A stretch of 64,000 nucleotides of DNA from Bacillota bacterium (GTDB lineage: Bacteria; Bacillota; Clostridia; Oscillospirales; Oscillospiraceae): NCBI GenBank assembly GCA_023386265.1, contig JAEWKA010000002.1:186001-250000 (forward strand). The letters are read 5' to 3'. The notes under the pieces were generated by a model that searched no databases, was not told the origin of the DNA, and worked only from the letters and a program-made list of their open reading frames with translations. The stretch's first letter is position 1. Each line of letters opens with the position of its first letter. The position numbers and the translations under genes are program-made. Below, one piece after another: positions 32,552 to 42,337 of the stretch.

Positions 32552-35500
32552 TCACTCAGGAGCCTTCATGCTCTCGACCATACTGATTCTGTGCAGCTTC
32601 CTGCTCATAATGAGGTTTACAAGAACGCTGAAGAGCATAGTAAACGCGGCAGAGTAAACAAAGCTCAGCGCCTTGACAGTGCGTCCGAACATCATACTGG
32701 TCAGCTCCGCGCTGCTAACGATATACCTGTGCAGGAATATCCCCAGCACAAGCCCGATGGCCGTGCCGATGATGGAAAGTACAACAGATTCGCGGTTTAT
32801 ATAGGCATTGACTTCTTGGTCGGTGAAGCCCAGCACCTTGATTGTCGCAATTTCCTTTACACGCTCCGAAATGTTTATGTTGGTCAGGTTATAAAGCACA
32901 ACAAAGGCCAGTGCCCCCGCGCTCAATATAATGACAAAGACGATGGTGTCAATTTTGTCGAGCGCCAGCTCGAAAGCGTCCTTCGAGTTCGCGGTGTAGC
33001 TGATACCGCTGACGGCGCCCGTCTCAAGAAGTCTTTTGCCAATATCAGTTTTCGATGCGGGCGCGTTTTCGGCTAAGCGAACAAGCAGAAGGTTTTGCGG
33101 CGCGCTAAGCCCCATGGCCGCGCTGTATGTGCTCTCGGTCATATAGATATAGTTTCGCAGATAATTTTCACAGATACCGCTTATCGTAAAGGTACCTTTA
33201 TCCCCGTTCTTGGAGGTCAAGGTGACCGTATCTCCAACCTTTACTTTTAGAATCTCACTCGCCTTCTCGGTCAAAACAACGCTGTCTTCATCAAAGCTTA
33301 CGGCTTTTCCGTTTTCTCTCTCACGGAGAGTGACAAAACCGTCAAGACCTGAGGCGTTTTCGGGGATGAAGGTATAGACCTCCATAGATTTTCCGGCGTT
33401 CGAGGCCTTGACAGCCTCATAGTTCACAACCGTGCTGCCGGAAATATTATCGCTATCCTTGAGCAGAGCTTGAAGCTCGGCATCATCCATATTCTCCTCA
33501 CTATCGTATGGAGCCATGATGTTAAAGGTCTGAAGCACACTGAACTGTCTGTCAGCAATGTCGGAGAACGAGTCGTGCAGTCCGAAGCCGGCCACCAGAA
33601 GGGCGGTGCAGCCCGCAACGCCGATTGTCGTCATAAGAAACCGCTTCTTGTATCGGAAGAGGTTACGAGCCGTTACCTTATGGGTAAATTTCATGCGTTT
33701 CCAGATAGGCGTTATCCGCTCCAGTAGCACTCGCTTGCCGGGTTCGGGAGCCTTGACTAGCATAAGCTTAGCGGGCTTTTCCTTCAAGGTCGCGCGGCAG
33801 GCGTTCATCGTCGCAAGAAGCACGCAGATAATTGCCGCTCCGCTGGTACCGAAAACGAAGACCCAGTTGAACGGGTAATAGAACCGCGGCAGCTCATACA
33901 TCATTGTATAGGCGTTCCATATGACTGCGGGGAAGAGCCGAAGTCCGACAACAACGCCGACGATGCTCCCCAAAACCGAGGCAGAAAGCGCATAGAGAAT
34001 ATACTTGCCCATGATGGCGTTGCGGCTATAGCCCAGAGCCTTCATGGTGCCGATTTGAAGCCTTTCGTCCTCGACCATACGTGTCATCGTGGTGAGGGCG
34101 ACAAGAGCCGCGACTACGAAGAAGAAAAACGGAAATATCTTTGCAATCGCGTTCACCTTTTCGATGTTTGCCGAAATTGAAGCATAACTGATACTGTTTG
34201 CGCGGGTGTAGACATGCCAGCTCGGCATTTTTATATTTGAAATCGTTTTTTCCGCGTCTGAGATTTGCTGAGCGCCATCCGAAAGAGAGCTATCGGCCTC
34301 CGCTTTCGCGTCACTGTACTTTTCCCTGTTCGCCGCGAGCGTAATTTTCGCGTTGATTAGCTTTTTTAGTTCAGCTTCGTATTGATTTTTAGCCGTTTCA
34401 AGCTCCGCTTTTCCCGAAGCAAGCTTTTCGCGGGCGTCCAAAATCTGTTTTTCTGCGCTCGCCTTTTTTGTAGCAAGCTCCGTGCGCTGCGCGTCAAGCT
34501 CTGTTTGTCCCTCATCGAGCGTCATAAACGCCTCGTCAAGGCTTCCGAGCTTCAGTGCGAGAGGAGGCAGATTGGGGGAATATGCGCCGGTCATCTGAAG
34601 ATATCCGACACCCTGCGCGAAGGCTTTATAGGCATTGCCTGAGGTGATATTCTGAATTTCAGCTTCCAGAGCTCCCTTTTCAACTGTCAGCCCTGCCGCT
34701 TCGTCGGCGTATTCCGCATGTCCATTAGCTATCAAAGCACTGATTTCGGCAAGCCGGACAGCAATTTTATCGAGTCTCGCGCGATTGTCCGAAAGCGTCT
34801 GAAGCTGGTCAGGGAGCGTTGGATATGTGACGGGGAGCTTACGAAGCTTATCAAATTGCGACTTCTGCAGCCCGTCAAGATTGAAGGAAGATAACTCGCT
34901 TTGCGCAGTAGTGAGACTGCTGTTTGCTGTTTTGCGGTTCTCGTTAATTTCGTTCTGAGCTTCCAAAATCTGTACTGCAGCATCGGCGAACTGCGCCTTC
35001 ATATCACTTTCATTGCTGTTGAGCGCGTTTTCGTTTTCTTTAAGCGTGTTTTCGTTCTCGTCGAGCTGCTTTTTTGCATCCGAAAGCTGCTTGTCGCCGT
35101 CCAGAAGCTGCCTTTCGCCGTCTTCAAGCTGTCTTAAAGCGTCCGAGAGCTTATCGTCGGCCTCCGATTTGGCGTCGCTATATTCCGCTTTGGCTTCACT
35201 CAGTTTCGCGTTCGCGTCGCTCACGACCTCATTGTAACGAAGCCTGCTCCGCTCGGACGAAATAGAATTAATTTTTCCGGCGGTTTTGTCGATATAAGAC
35301 TGATATTCGTCAGTCAGACAGGTCAGGCTGGCTGCGTCCTTGACTGTTAGGTAAACATCCGTGTAGACATCGGTATTAAAGCTTTCCTCCGGAACCAGCA
35401 GAAAGGCATCGATAATTCCACTGCCGATTTTCGTATACTCCTTTTCGGCAGAGAAATACCGGCAGTAGTCCGCAAAGCCGACAATCTTGAACGTCTTTAA

Positions 35501-36004
35501 TTTCAAGAGCTCACCCGAGTTCGTATCGTTCTCGGAAACCGAAAGTGTATCGCCTATGTGGAGCTTTGATTTACCGCTGAGAGGGATATTCACTGCAACG
35601 CATTCATTCGAATTCTCCGGAAAGCGCCCCGAAGTGAGCTCAGGGCGATTAAGCACGGTATCGCCGTCCAGATTCAGGCTGTGCAGCCGCGTTGTGTAAT
35701 CGACATCCTTGCCAGACGTCAATAACGCATCTGCGATATAACCTGGCTGGACCTTTTCAACTCCCACAATTGAGCGCAGATTCTCTATATCTGTGTCCGT
35801 TAACCCAAGATCACCCAGAACGCGTATGTCGTACATAGCATTATCGTCGAAGTATTTATCAAACGAATAGCGCATATCGGGCGTGGAAGACAAAAGTCCT
35901 GCCAGAAAGCCCACTCCCAGTGTGACAATCGCAAAAATCGCTGCAAAGCGCCCGAACGTACCCTTAACGGTTCGCAGAAAGTTCTTCCCGTACGTTCTGC
36001 GCAT
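32552..36004 (-). CDS. FtsX/MacB-family ABC transporter permease with long coiled-coil insert
   Basis: A 1150-residue permease. The first membrane helix (FAAIFAIVTLGVGFLAGLL) is near residue 20-40, then comes an extracytoplasmic domain to about 240. Residues about 250-610 are Ala/Glu/Lys/Leu-rich heptad-like sequence with repeated ADAKSEAD-type words, predicting a long coiled coil. Then a first FtsX domain of three helices (FPFFFFVVAALVALTTMTRM onward), a second extracytoplasmic part, and a second FtsX domain at the C-terminus. The gene directly abuts the ATPase gene (TGG-TAA-ATG). This layout is common in Firmicutes exporters of unknown cargo. Confidence 0.85.
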   Translation of the reverse strand: MRRTYGKNFLRTVKGTFGRFAAIFAIVTLGVGFLAGLLSSTPDMRYSFDKYFDDNAMYDIRVLGDLGLTDTDIENLRSIVGVEKVQPGYIADALLTSGKDVDYTTRLHSLNLDGDTVLNRPELTSGRFPENSNECVAVNIPLSGKSKLHIGDTLSVSENDTNSGELLKLKTFKIVGFADYCRYFSAEKEYTKIGSGIIDAFLLVPEESFNTDVYTDVYLTVKDAASLTCLTDEYQSYIDKTAGKINSISSERSRLRYNEVVSDANAKLSEAKAEYSDAKSEADDKLSDALRQLEDGERQLLDGDKQLSDAKKQLDENENTLKENENALNSNESDMKAQFADAAVQILEAQNEINENRKTANSSLTTAQSELSSFNLDGLQKSQFDKLRKLPVTYPTLPDQLQTLSDNRARLDKIAVRLAEISALIANGHAEYADEAAGLTVEKGALEAEIQNITSGNAYKAFAQGVGYLQMTGAYSPNLPPLALKLGSLDEAFMTLDEGQTELDAQRTELATKKASAEKQILDAREKLASGKAELETAKNQYEAELKKLINAKITLAANREKYSDAKAEADSSLSDGAQQISDAEKTISNIKMPSWHVYTRANSISYASISANIEKVNAIAKIFPFFFFVVAALVALTTMTRMVEDERLQIGTMKALGYSRNAIMGKYILYALSASVLGSIVGVVVGLRLFPAVIWNAYTMMYELPRFYYPFNWVFVFGTSGAAIICVLLATMNACRATLKEKPAKLMLVKAPEPGKRVLLERITPIWKRMKFTHKVTARNLFRYKKRFLMTTIGVAGCTALLVAGFGLHDSFSDIADRQFSVLQTFNIMAPYDSEENMDDAELQALLKDSDNISGSTVVNYEAVKASNAGKSMEVYTFIPENASGLDGFVTLRERENGKAVSFDEDSVVLTEKASEILKVKVGDTVTLTSKNGDKGTFTISGICENYLRNYIYMTESTYSAAMGLSAPQNLLLVRLAENAPASKTDIGKRLLETGAVSGISYTANSKDAFELALDKIDTIVFVIILSAGALAFVVLYNLTNINISERVKEIATIKVLGFTDQEVNAYINRESVVLSIIGTAIGLVLGIFLHRYIVSSAELTSMMFGRTVKALSFVYSAAFTMLFSVLVNLIMSRKLHRISMVESMKAPE

Positions 36005-36709
36005 TTACCACTCGATCCTTTCAACGGGCACGGGGTTTTCGTTTACTTCGACCTTTGTCACCCGTCCGTTTTTGATATGGATTACTCTGTCCGCCATTGC
36101 AGTAATCGCCGTGTTGTGGGTAATGACAATCACAGTTCGTCCTGTGTTTCGGCAGGTGTCCTGCAAAAGCTTCAAAACCTGCTTGCCCGTCATATAGTCA
36201 AGAGCGCCTGTCGGTTCGTCGCAAAGGAGAATTTTCGGGTTTTTAGCGAGCGCCCGAGCGATGGAGACTCTCTGCTGCTCACCGCCTGAGAGCTGTGCGG
36301 GAAAGTTATCGAGCCGTTCAGAAAGTCCGACCTTTTCAAGAGTGTCGGCCGCTGGGAGAGGGTCGCGGCAGATTTCTCCTGCGAGCTCGACATTTTCAAG
36401 AGCCGTGAGGTTCTGCACCAAATTATAAAACTGGAAAACAAAGCCCACATCATAGCGGCGATACATCGTGAGCTTCCTTTGAGAAAATGAGCTGATTTCC
36501 TGCCCGTCAAGCAGAATTACGCCCTCGTCACATGCGTCCATTCCCCCGAGTATATTTAAAACGGTGGTTTTTCCAGCACCGGAGGGGCCAACAATAACGC
36601 AAAATTCGCCCTTTTCGATATCAAAGCTGACATGGTCAGCAGCAGCGATCTTTGTTTCTCCGGTTCTGTAATACTTGCAGACGTTTTCAAAGTGAACGAA
36701 GCTCTCCAT
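36005..36709 (-). CDS. ABC transporter ATP-binding protein (MacB/LolD type)
   Basis: A 234-residue ATPase: Walker A GPSGAGKTT near residue 42, Q-loop FVFQFYNLVQNLTALENVELA, signature LSGGEQQRVSIARAL, Walker B ILLCDEPTGALD, H-loop ITHN. It pairs with the giant permease just downstream. The promoter at 36787-36815 and an overlapping palindrome are the likely control point. Confidence 0.93.
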   Translation of the reverse strand: MESFVHFENVCKYYRTGETKIAAADHVSFDIEKGEFCVIVGPSGAGKTTVLNILGGMDACDEGVILLDGQEISSFSQRKLTMYRRYDVGFVFQFYNLVQNLTALENVELAGEICRDPLPAADTLEKVGLSERLDNFPAQLSGGEQQRVSIARALAKNPKILLCDEPTGALDYMTGKQVLKLLQDTCRNTGRTVIVITHNTAITAMADRVIHIKNGRVTKVEVNENPVPVERIEW

Positions 36710-36780
36710 ATAATTCTCCTGCCCGAACGGGATATTCCCGCTAATTGCTTTGTTTGGATTTGTCGAATAAGCTGCTGATG

Positions 36781-36815
36781 CATGTAGTTATAATAATTAC
36801 ATGTTGTGATGTCAA
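36781..36815 (-). promoter_or_regulatory. Promoter and overlapping palindrome of the MacB-like exporter operon
   Basis: Minus-strand -35 TTGACA (complement 36810-36815), 17-bp spacer, -10 TATAAC (complement 36787-36792). A 23-bp near-perfect palindrome (36781-36803, half-site CATGTA, one mismatched pair) covers the -10, as expected of a repressor operator. Confidence 0.6.
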
Positions 36816-36947
36816 TTATAAATCGCCATATTTTGTAGTCAAGTGTTTTAAATGGCTTGTTCTTTACTAAATTGTAAACTTTTTTGCGCAAAATTACCCG
36901 CAGAAACGTAAAAAAACGTCACTGCGGGTATTATTGTTGCTTATCTT

Positions 36948-37790
36948 TCATTTTTTGAATTTTAGACTGATATCCAGAGCCTTCACGCTGTGCGTCAGAG
37001 CGCCGATGGAGATGTAGTCGACGCCGGTTTTTGCAACCTCCGAGAGGTCTTTTTCTCCCATGTTTCCGGAGGCCTCGGTGAGTGCCCTTCCGCCGATAAT
37101 CGAAACGGCTTCCGTCATCATCTTGACGCTCATGTTGTCGAGCATAATGACGTCTGCTCCCGCATCTATGGCTTGCCTCACCTCGTCGAGCGTTTCGGTC
37201 TCGACCTCTATCTTCATTACATGAGGAACGACGGCTCTCGCAGCTTTTATCGCTGCGGCTATTCCGCCCGCCGCTGCGATGTGGTTATCCTTAATTAGAA
37301 CACCATCTGACAAATTGAAACGGTGATTATGTCCGCCGCCAATCCTAACAGCGTATTTTTCAAGCACACGCAGGCCGGGAGTGGATTTTCTGGTGTCACA
37401 AATCTTAGCCTTTGTCCCCGAAACCTCGCTCACCGCCTTAGCGGTTGCGGTTGAGGTGCCTGAAAGTCGCTGCATAAGGTTCAGCGCAACGCGCTCGCCT
37501 GTCAAAATCCCTCTTGCAGGGCCACTGACTTCCGCGATAATGTCGCCCTTTTTGACGGAAACGCCATCCCTCATATTAGGAATAAGGGCAATCCGTTCGT
37601 CCACAAGATGAAATACCCTTGCCGCGATGTCGATACCGCAGATGACGCCGTTATCTTTTGCGAGAAAATACGCCTCAGAGCGATTTTCCTCCGGAATACA
37701 GCTTATTGTGGTTATATCGCCTGTGCCAACATCCTCTTTCAGCGCCGAGCGGATAAGCTCGTCAAGACCCAAATAGTCCAATGTCGTCAA
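36948..37790 (-). CDS. nadC: Nicotinate-nucleotide pyrophosphorylase (quinolinate phosphoribosyltransferase)
   Basis: A 280-residue enzyme that makes nicotinate mononucleotide from quinolinate and PRPP. Family blocks seen: EDVGTGDITT at the start, ERVALNLMQRLSGTST, DTRKSTPGLR, RIGGGHNHRFNLSDGVLIKDNH, and the barrel end EASGNM ... DYISIGALTHSVKALDISL. It overlaps nadB by four bases, so the two are co-translated. No nadA is in the window. Confidence 0.96.
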   Translation of the reverse strand: MTTLDYLGLDELIRSALKEDVGTGDITTISCIPEENRSEAYFLAKDNGVICGIDIAARVFHLVDERIALIPNMRDGVSVKKGDIIAEVSGPARGILTGERVALNLMQRLSGTSTATAKAVSEVSGTKAKICDTRKSTPGLRVLEKYAVRIGGGHNHRFNLSDGVLIKDNHIAAAGGIAAAIKAARAVVPHVMKIEVETETLDEVRQAIDAGADVIMLDNMSVKMMTEAVSIIGGRALTEASGNMGEKDLSEVAKTGVDYISIGALTHSVKALDISLKFKK

Positions 37791-39328
37791 TCCTCCCTGT
37801 AATGAGCGCCGACGCTTTCTTTTCTCGCGAGCGCAGCCTCCAGTATATCGACCGCCAGTGTAGCAATGTTTAAAGTCTCGATGTATTCTCGACCCGGGTA
37901 ATAGCTGTTTTGAAGCTCGCTCGCAATCTGGGAAATGCGGGTCAGGGCTAAATCTAAGCCCTTTTCATTGCGAAGGACACTTCCGAAGTCGTTCATGAGC
38001 TGCTGTATCTCAGTCCGAAGAGCCGCAAAATCTCTCTTTACGACGGTTCTGTTTTCATCAGTGGGAAGTTCTGCAGGCTGTTTTTTACCCATGTCTGCAA
38101 GGCGCTCGTTTATGTTTGTGGCGGCACGTCTGCCGAAAACAAGACATTCAAGCATCGAGTTCGAGGCAAGCCTGTTCGCACCGTGTACTCCGGTGGAGGC
38201 GGCTTCGCCGCAGGCATATAGCCCCTCGACCTTTGTTCTCGCGTCAAGGTCAGTCTGTATCCCACCGATGAGATAGTGCTGGACGGGGCAGACGGGTATC
38301 CATACCTTGCTGATATCTATGCCGCGCTTCAGGCATTCGTTGAAAATTGTGGGAAACCTGTGCTCCAGGTATTCACGCGGCTCAGAGGTAGCGTCAATAA
38401 ACGCATGAGTCTCACCGCTTCTCATAAGTTCTCTTGTTATCGCCCTCGCGACGATATCGCGCGGTGCAAGCTCGTTAAGTTCGTGCGCACCGAGCATAAA
38501 ACGCTCGCCCTTTGAGTTTTTAAGAAGCCCGCCCTCACCGCGGAGAGATTCGGATATTAAAAATGCGCGGTTTTCGTGTTTACCCGACCAGAGTCCAGTC
38601 GGGTGGAACTGAATAAATTCCATGTCCTTTAGGTTCGCTCCTGCTCGCACAGCGGCGGCGAGCCCGTCTCCCGTGGCGACGGAGGGATTTGTGCTGATTT
38701 TATAGACCTGACCGATGCCGCCTGTAGCAAGAACGACGTTTGGCGAGTCGATTATAAATAAGGTATCTGTTTTGTCCAGAACAGCGCAGCCAGAAACAGC
38801 ACCGTTATCATCCGTAAGGATGTCGACACAGAAATTATGCGGCATAAAGGTGACGTTTTGCTTGAGCGAAACAAGATGTGCCAGAGCCTTGACTGTCTCG
38901 CGACCCGTGGCGTCTCCGCCTGCGTGGACAATTCTTCTGCGTCTGTGCCCACCCTCGCGAGTTATATCAAGGTCACCCTCATTATCAAGGTCGAAGGGCA
39001 CCTGCATATCAACGAGACTGCGGATGTCAAAAGGGCCTTCCGAAACGAGAACGCGGACTGCGTTTTCGTCGCAAAGCCCCGCGCCCGCGATCATAGTGTC
39101 TTCAAAATGATAGATAGGCGCGTCATCGAGCGAAATCGCCGCGGCGATCCCTCCCTGAGCGAGCCAGGAGTTGCTGACCTCGGCGTCTTCCTTTGTAAGG
39201 ATACAACAGGAATGCTTATCGTCTATATGCAAAGCGGTATATAGCCCCGCGATGCCCGCACCGATCACAACAACATCATATTGAAGATGCTGAGTCTTAT
39301 CGGTATACTCGTTTGTTGCAAATCTCAT
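37787..39328 (-). CDS. nadB: L-aspartate oxidase
   Basis: A 513-residue flavoprotein that oxidises L-aspartate to iminoaspartate for NAD synthesis. The FAD fold is seen in YDVVVIGAGIAGLYTAL, and the substrate region in NSWLAQGGIAAA, HRRRRIVHAGGDATG and FIQFHPTGLW. The flavin loop GVHGANRLASNSMLECLVFGRRAA and the C-terminal helical domain are present. In anaerobes such enzymes use fumarate as acceptor (family knowledge). The promoter is at 39364-39391. Confidence 0.95.
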   Translation of the reverse strand: MRFATNEYTDKTQHLQYDVVVIGAGIAGLYTALHIDDKHSCCILTKEDAEVSNSWLAQGGIAAAISLDDAPIYHFEDTMIAGAGLCDENAVRVLVSEGPFDIRSLVDMQVPFDLDNEGDLDITREGGHRRRRIVHAGGDATGRETVKALAHLVSLKQNVTFMPHNFCVDILTDDNGAVSGCAVLDKTDTLFIIDSPNVVLATGGIGQVYKISTNPSVATGDGLAAAVRAGANLKDMEFIQFHPTGLWSGKHENRAFLISESLRGEGGLLKNSKGERFMLGAHELNELAPRDIVARAITRELMRSGETHAFIDATSEPREYLEHRFPTIFNECLKRGIDISKVWIPVCPVQHYLIGGIQTDLDARTKVEGLYACGEAASTGVHGANRLASNSMLECLVFGRRAATNINERLADMGKKQPAELPTDENRTVVKRDFAALRTEIQQLMNDFGSVLRNEKGLDLALTRISQIASELQNSYYPGREYIETLNIATLAVDILEAALARKESVGAHYRED

Positions 39329-39363
39329 AGCTGCGACGCCTCACAAAAAATACTGTAATGCTT

Positions 39364-39391
39364 ATTGTAACACATCGCAAGTGTTTTTCAA
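39364..39391 (-). promoter_or_regulatory. nadBC promoter
   Basis: Minus-strand -35 TTGAAA (complement 39386-39391), 16-bp spacer, -10 TACAAT (complement 39364-39369), about 35 bp before nadB. Confidence 0.6.
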
Positions 39392-39423
39392 CATATATAT
39401 TGATTGTTATTGATTTCGCAAAC

Positions 39424-39479
39424 ACAGAGGACAAAAAGACTCTTACCGGAAAAAGCAGTGGAGTCTTTTTGTCCTCTGT
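39424..39479 (-). terminator. Perfect 19-bp inverted repeat after leuB (likely terminator)
   Basis: Arms 39424-39442 and 39461-39479 (ACAGAGGACAAAAAGACTC and complement) with an 18-nt loop, ten bases past the leuB stop. The A/T run is inside the stem, so the mechanism is not classical, but the position fits the end of the leu operon. Confidence 0.6.
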
Positions 39480-39489
39480 CCACGGAAGC

Positions 39490-40560
39490 CTAGATTTTTG
39501 AGCAGATCGCCCTTCCAGTATCGCAGCAACCGAGGAGCGTTTTTCCCTCGCTCATCGCGTCGCCTGTACGGAAGCCCTCTTTCAAGAATTCATCGACCGC
39601 CAATTCAATAGCGTCCGCCTCTTTCGGCATATCGAAGGAATAGCGCAGCATCATCGCAGCAGAAAGTATCATGCCGATGGGGTTTGCTTTGTCCTGCCCT
39701 GCGATGTCCGGCGCACTGCCGTGTATGGGTTCATACAGTCCGCGAGTGCCATCGCCGAGGCTGGAGGAGGGTATCATGCCAATCGAGCCCGTTATCATGC
39801 TCGCCTCGTCCGAAAGTATGTCGCCGAAGAGGTTTTCGGTAACAATAACATCAAACTGAGAGGGGTCGCGGACGAGCTGCATCGCGCAATTGTCGACATA
39901 CATATGTGAAAGTATCACATCAGGATAATTGTCGGCAACTCTCGTCACAATCTTACGCCAGAGCTTGGAGCTGTCCAGTACGTTTGCCTTGTCGACAGAG
40001 CAAACCTTTTTCTGGCGCTTTTGCGCTGTTTGGAAGGCAACGTGAGCTATGCGCTCAATCTCATGCTCGGAATAGCCCATGATGTCCTGAGCGTAATCTT
40101 CGCCGTCCCGTTTTTCGGTTGTATGCTCGCCGAAGTAGGCTCCGCCGATAAGCTCACGCACAACAACGAAATCGATACCCTTGTCAATTATAGAGGACTT
40201 TAAGGGACTCGCGTCGCGCAGCTCGTCAAAAAGTCGGGCGGGGCGCAGATTGGCATAGAGCCCAAGTCCCGCGCGCAGACGAAGAAGCCCACGCTCGGGG
40301 CGCAGTTCCTTTGAAACATCGTCCCATTTCGGGCCGCCAACAGCAGAGAGCAGTACGCTGTCGGAATTAAGGCAGGTGTCGAGACTCGATTTCGGAAGAG
40401 GATCATTAAAGAGATCTATAGCCTCGCCGCCCATCGGCGCTTTCGTATAATTAAATGTATGGCCGAATTTTTCCGCGACCTTATCAAGCACTGCCATTGC
40501 CTGGGCCATAATTTCGGGGCCGATTCCGTCACCGCGTATTATTGCAATATTTTTGGTCAT
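39490..40560 (-). CDS. leuB: 3-isopropylmalate dehydrogenase
   Basis: A 356-residue NAD-dependent enzyme of leucine synthesis. Seen: IIRGDGIGPEIMAQAM at the start, RPERGLLRLRAGLGLYANLRPARLF, ELIGGAYFGEH, VDKANVLDSSKLWRK, and the NAD/metal block ENLFGDILSDEASMITGSIGM. It overlaps leuD by four bases and is the last gene of leuA-leuC-leuD-leuB. Confidence 0.96.
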   Translation of the reverse strand: MTKNIAIIRGDGIGPEIMAQAMAVLDKVAEKFGHTFNYTKAPMGGEAIDLFNDPLPKSSLDTCLNSDSVLLSAVGGPKWDDVSKELRPERGLLRLRAGLGLYANLRPARLFDELRDASPLKSSIIDKGIDFVVVRELIGGAYFGEHTTEKRDGEDYAQDIMGYSEHEIERIAHVAFQTAQKRQKKVCSVDKANVLDSSKLWRKIVTRVADNYPDVILSHMYVDNCAMQLVRDPSQFDVIVTENLFGDILSDEASMITGSIGMIPSSSLGDGTRGLYEPIHGSAPDIAGQDKANPIGMILSAAMMLRYSFDMPKEADAIELAVDEFLKEGFRTGDAMSEGKTLLGCCDTGRAICSKI

Positions 40561-41048
40561 TTCATTTCTCCCGTAATCGATGCCATAAGCCCGCCCGTTG
40601 CTATCATGTCCTTGATAAAATCGGGAAAGGGCACGGCCTGATAGGTCTCGTTTTTCGTGACGTTCGTGATGACGCCGGTATCGAAATCGATGTCCACCTC
40701 GTCGCCCTCGGCAATATTTTCGCTCGCTTTATCGCTCTCTAAGATAGCTAGACCAATGTTTATCGCGTTTCTGTAGAATATGCGCGCAAAGCTCTTTGCA
40801 ATGACGCAGGAAATTCCGCTTGCCTTGATAGCAATCGGCGCGTGCTCACGCGAGGAGCCACAGCCGAAGTTTACGCCTGCAACCATGATGTCGCCCGGCT
40901 TCACCCTTGAGACAAAGGACTTGTCGATGTCCTCCATGCAGTGCGAGGCAAGCTCTTGATGGTTTTGGGTAGCAAGATGTCGGGCGGGAATGATGACGTC
41001 CGTATCGATGTGGTCACCGTATTTAATGGCTTTTCCGTGTGCGTTCAT
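40557..41048 (-). CDS. leuD: 3-isopropylmalate dehydratase small subunit
   Basis: A 163-residue small subunit of the isopropylmalate isomerase. Seen: GDHIDTDVIIPARHL, and GVNFGCGSSREHAPIAIKASGISCVIAKSFARIFYRNAINIGL, the swivelling-domain signature. The short form pairs with the 422-residue large subunit encoded upstream, which it overlaps by four bases. The same type can serve homoaconitase; the leu operon context decides. Confidence 0.95.
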   Translation of the reverse strand: MNAHGKAIKYGDHIDTDVIIPARHLATQNHQELASHCMEDIDKSFVSRVKPGDIMVAGVNFGCGSSREHAPIAIKASGISCVIAKSFARIFYRNAINIGLAILESDKASENIAEGDEVDIDFDTGVITNVTKNETYQAVPFPDFIKDMIATGGLMASITGEMK

Positions 41049-42313
41049 TCTCCCATGACCTCCTTAGGATGGCTGATATGCCCCGTTATCGCGCTCGCAG
41101 CGGCGACTGCGGGGGATGAGAGATAGACCTCGCTCTCAACGTGTCCCATGCGCCCGACGAAATTACGGTTCGTTGTAGAGACGGCTCTTTCACCCGCGCA
41201 GAGAATACCCATATGTCCTCCGAGGCAGGGCCCGCAGGTTGGAGTCGATACTATGCAGCCGGCATCCATAAATATCTTCGTGTAGCCGCGTTCGATGCAT
41301 TCCATATAAATTTTAGGCGTTGCGGGAATTACAATCCCGCGCAGACCCTTTTTAATATGGCTGCCCTTGAGTATCTCAGCGGCCGCCGCCATATCCTCGA
41401 TGTTGCCGTTCGTGCAGGAGCCAATTACGACCTGATCAATTTCAATATCGGTGCCTTCCGTCGCGGGATGCGTCTTTTCAGGCAGATGCGGCCACGCAAC
41501 GGTGCAAGGGATTTTTGAAAGGTCAAGGTTAATGACTCTCGCGTATTCGGCATCTAAATCGGCATCAAATGCCGACCAGCTCCTGTCGCAGCGACCATTC
41601 ATATATTTGCGAGTAATATCGTCTACGGCGAATATTCCGTTCTTAGCTCCTGCTTCAATCGCCATATTGGATATTGTGAGCCTGTCGCTCATGGTCAAAT
41701 TAGACAGTCCTTCGCCCGAAAATTCGAGAGATTGATAGAGAGCGCCGTCCACGCCTATCATGCCTATGAGGTGCAGGATGACATCCTTGCCGCTGACCCA
41801 TTTTCCTTTTTTGCCGGTAAGATTGACCTTGATTGCGGAGGGCACCTTGAACCAGGTTTCACCCGTCGCCATTGCCGCCGCCATATCAGTCGAGCCGACG
41901 CCGGTTGAGAAAGCGCCCAGCGCGCCGTAGGTGCAGGTGTGGCTGTCCGCACCGATTGCGGCTTCACCCGGGGCGATGAGACCCTTTTCCGGTATCAGCG
42001 CGTGCTCAATACCCATTTCGCCTACGTCGTAAAAATGCTCAAGGTCAAAGCGCTTGGCAAAAGTGCGGCATTTTTTGCAGCTTTCCGCCGCCTTAATATC
42101 TTTGTTCGGCGTGAAGTGATCCATCACAAGGGTAATCCTCGCGCCGCGAGCGACCTTTTCAAAACCCGCCTTGTCGAACTCGTTAATCGCGACGGGCGCG
42201 GTTATATCGTTGCCCAGAACAAGGTCAAGCTTAGCCTTTATAAGCTGTCCTGCCGTGACGGACGGTAAACCTGCGTGCGCGGCAAGTATTTTTTGTGTCA
42301 TTGTCATTCCCAT
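41045..42313 (-). CDS. leuC: 3-isopropylmalate dehydratase large subunit
   Basis: A 422-residue aconitase-fold subunit carrying a [4Fe-4S] cluster. Cluster region and active site: GADSHTCTYGALGAFSTGVGSTD, VIGSCTNGNIEDM, and CGPCLGGHMGILCAGER. It is the short (HACN/LeuC2-like) form common in Clostridia. AAAGGAC lies nine bases before the ATG. It follows leuA by 24 bases. Confidence 0.95.
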   Translation of the reverse strand: MGMTMTQKILAAHAGLPSVTAGQLIKAKLDLVLGNDITAPVAINEFDKAGFEKVARGARITLVMDHFTPNKDIKAAESCKKCRTFAKRFDLEHFYDVGEMGIEHALIPEKGLIAPGEAAIGADSHTCTYGALGAFSTGVGSTDMAAAMATGETWFKVPSAIKVNLTGKKGKWVSGKDVILHLIGMIGVDGALYQSLEFSGEGLSNLTMSDRLTISNMAIEAGAKNGIFAVDDITRKYMNGRCDRSWSAFDADLDAEYARVINLDLSKIPCTVAWPHLPEKTHPATEGTDIEIDQVVIGSCTNGNIEDMAAAAEILKGSHIKKGLRGIVIPATPKIYMECIERGYTKIFMDAGCIVSTPTCGPCLGGHMGILCAGERAVSTTNRNFVGRMGHVESEVYLSSPAVAAASAITGHISHPKEVMGE

Positions 42314-42337
42314 AGTTTTTTGTCCTTTCGGGAAATT

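Noticed and set aside
32549..33076. Plus-strand open frame opposite the giant permease
   Set aside because: It mirrors the permease coding strand, and its sequence has no hydrophobic or domain pattern.
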